The notes below the pieces were generated by a model, which ran no database searches, was not told the origin of the DNA, and saw only the letters and a program-made list of their open reading frames with translations. This document shows positions 63,810-64,000 of a stretch of DNA of 64,000 nt, one piece after another. The translations under genes and the position numbers were made by a program. The stretch is from Paraburkholderia ginsengiterrae. GTDB taxonomy: Bacteria > Pseudomonadota > Gammaproteobacteria > Burkholderiales > Burkholderiaceae. How positions within the stretch are numbered: the first letter of the stretch is position 1; every line of letters begins with the position of its first letter. The stretch is taken from the NCBI RefSeq assembly GCF_001645125.1, contig NZ_LXKA01000109.1, forward strand, positions 1 through 64,000. The letters are read 5' to 3'.

Positions 63810-63998
63810 ATGGCGTTCGAGAAGCTAACCATTCACCTCAAGACAGCGGAGTATCCGCACGACGCGTGTGGAGGCGGGGATTCCCAGACCATACTGAAGT
63901 GTTGGGTCGAAACTATCCCGAGCAGCCGGAAGACAGCATTTGACGAAGAGCTTGAGTCGCTCACACGCGCCCGACTGATTTCCAACGAGACCGTTTGA
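63810..63998 (+). CDS. Hypothetical small protein, 62 residues
   Basis: Unrecognised. It reads MAFEKLTIHLKTAEYPHDAC at the start and ends before the window edge. It has no clear ribosome site, but the sequence is not low-complexity. The 190 bp before it (63,617-63,809) hold no supported gene; a frame there with RWRIGLFGGQATVISALWHA looks protein-like and may be the end of a lost gene. Confidence 0.35.
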   Translation: MAFEKLTIHLKTAEYPHDACGGGDSQTILKCWVETIPSSRKTAFDEELESLTRARLISNETV

Positions 63999-64000
63999 AG

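Larger units (their letters stand above)
43934..64000. mobile_element. Genomic island inserted in gloA (left part; right end outside window)
   Basis: The island begins where gloA homology stops. Support: a recombinase module at the left end, a clear drop in G+C and looser codon choice compared with the host genes, a second gloA, and cargo resembling phage-defence genes. The missing 3' end of the host gloA is not found in the rest of the window, so the right boundary is past 64,000. No flanking repeat can therefore be shown. Confidence 0.88.

Noticed and set aside
63521-63828. Several short frames on both strands after the HNH gene
   Set aside because: They overlap each other and the HNH gene end, lack ribosome sites, and none shows a known domain. 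One has a protein-like stretch, mentioned under the last feature.
1-64000. CRISPR arrays, rRNA and tRNA genes
   Set aside because: No regularly spaced repeats of CRISPR type and no tRNA or rRNA sequence was recognised on reading both strands. The island's target is a protein gene, not a tRNA.

Overview
The window looks like chromosome 1 of a Paraburkholderia or Burkholderia sensu lato strain. This rests on the strongly G+C-rich coding style, on gene blocks typical of that group (HIT-DUF971-ubiE-Tim44-ubiJ-ubiB; fmdB-DUF502-aspS-nudB-clsB; amgK-murU divergent from lptD-surA-pdxA-rsmA) and on a Burkholderia-type trimeric porin. The assignment is inference from gene content; no rRNA or tRNA gene was seen.

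Positions 1-43,900 are host backbone. In order they hold: the start of ilvA; a giant FAD/Fe-S dehydrogenase; ubiquinone biosynthesis genes; the fmdB-DUF502-aspS-nudB-clsB block; a TPR/glycosyltransferase-like protein; a TetR-controlled fatty acid beta-oxidation cluster (acyl-CoA dehydrogenase, bifunctional hydroxyacyl-CoA dehydrogenase/enoyl-CoA hydratase, thiolase, second enoyl-CoA hydratase); fdhD; a GGDEF/EAL sensor; a GST, a thioesterase and an Atm1-like ABC exporter; the peptidoglycan-recycling pair amgK-murU; the outer-membrane and cofactor operon lptD-surA-pdxA-rsmA; a DMT transporter and a porin. Notable non-coding signals are a perfect 18-bp PsrA-like operator between the -35 and -10 of the tetR promoter, two tandem hairpins with a conserved core and exchanged stems before the thiolase gene, and short tandem repeats that duplicate the stop codons of three genes.

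At about 43,933 the host glyoxalase I gene (gloA) is cut near its 3' end, and a visibly more A+T-rich genomic island begins. It runs past the right edge of the window. Its left end carries an overlapping module of three tyrosine-recombinase-family genes and a small HTH/coiled-coil gene, followed by an intact, diverged gloA on the opposite strand. That copy keeps the C-terminal metal-ligand glutamate which the cut host gene has lost, so the element appears to bring a replacement for the gene it destroys.

The island cargo looks like phage defence. One pair (50,469-58,284) encodes a 2074-residue protein with an Mrr-like nuclease domain, a helical repeat region and a PIN-like domain, followed by a protein with a degenerate PD-(D/E)XK domain fused to a SIR2 NADase-like domain. 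I do not recognise this pair as a named system. A second pair (61,314-63,616) is an ABC/SMC-type ATPase overlapping an HNH nuclease, the architecture of Septu (PtuAB). Small unrecognised genes lie between and after them.
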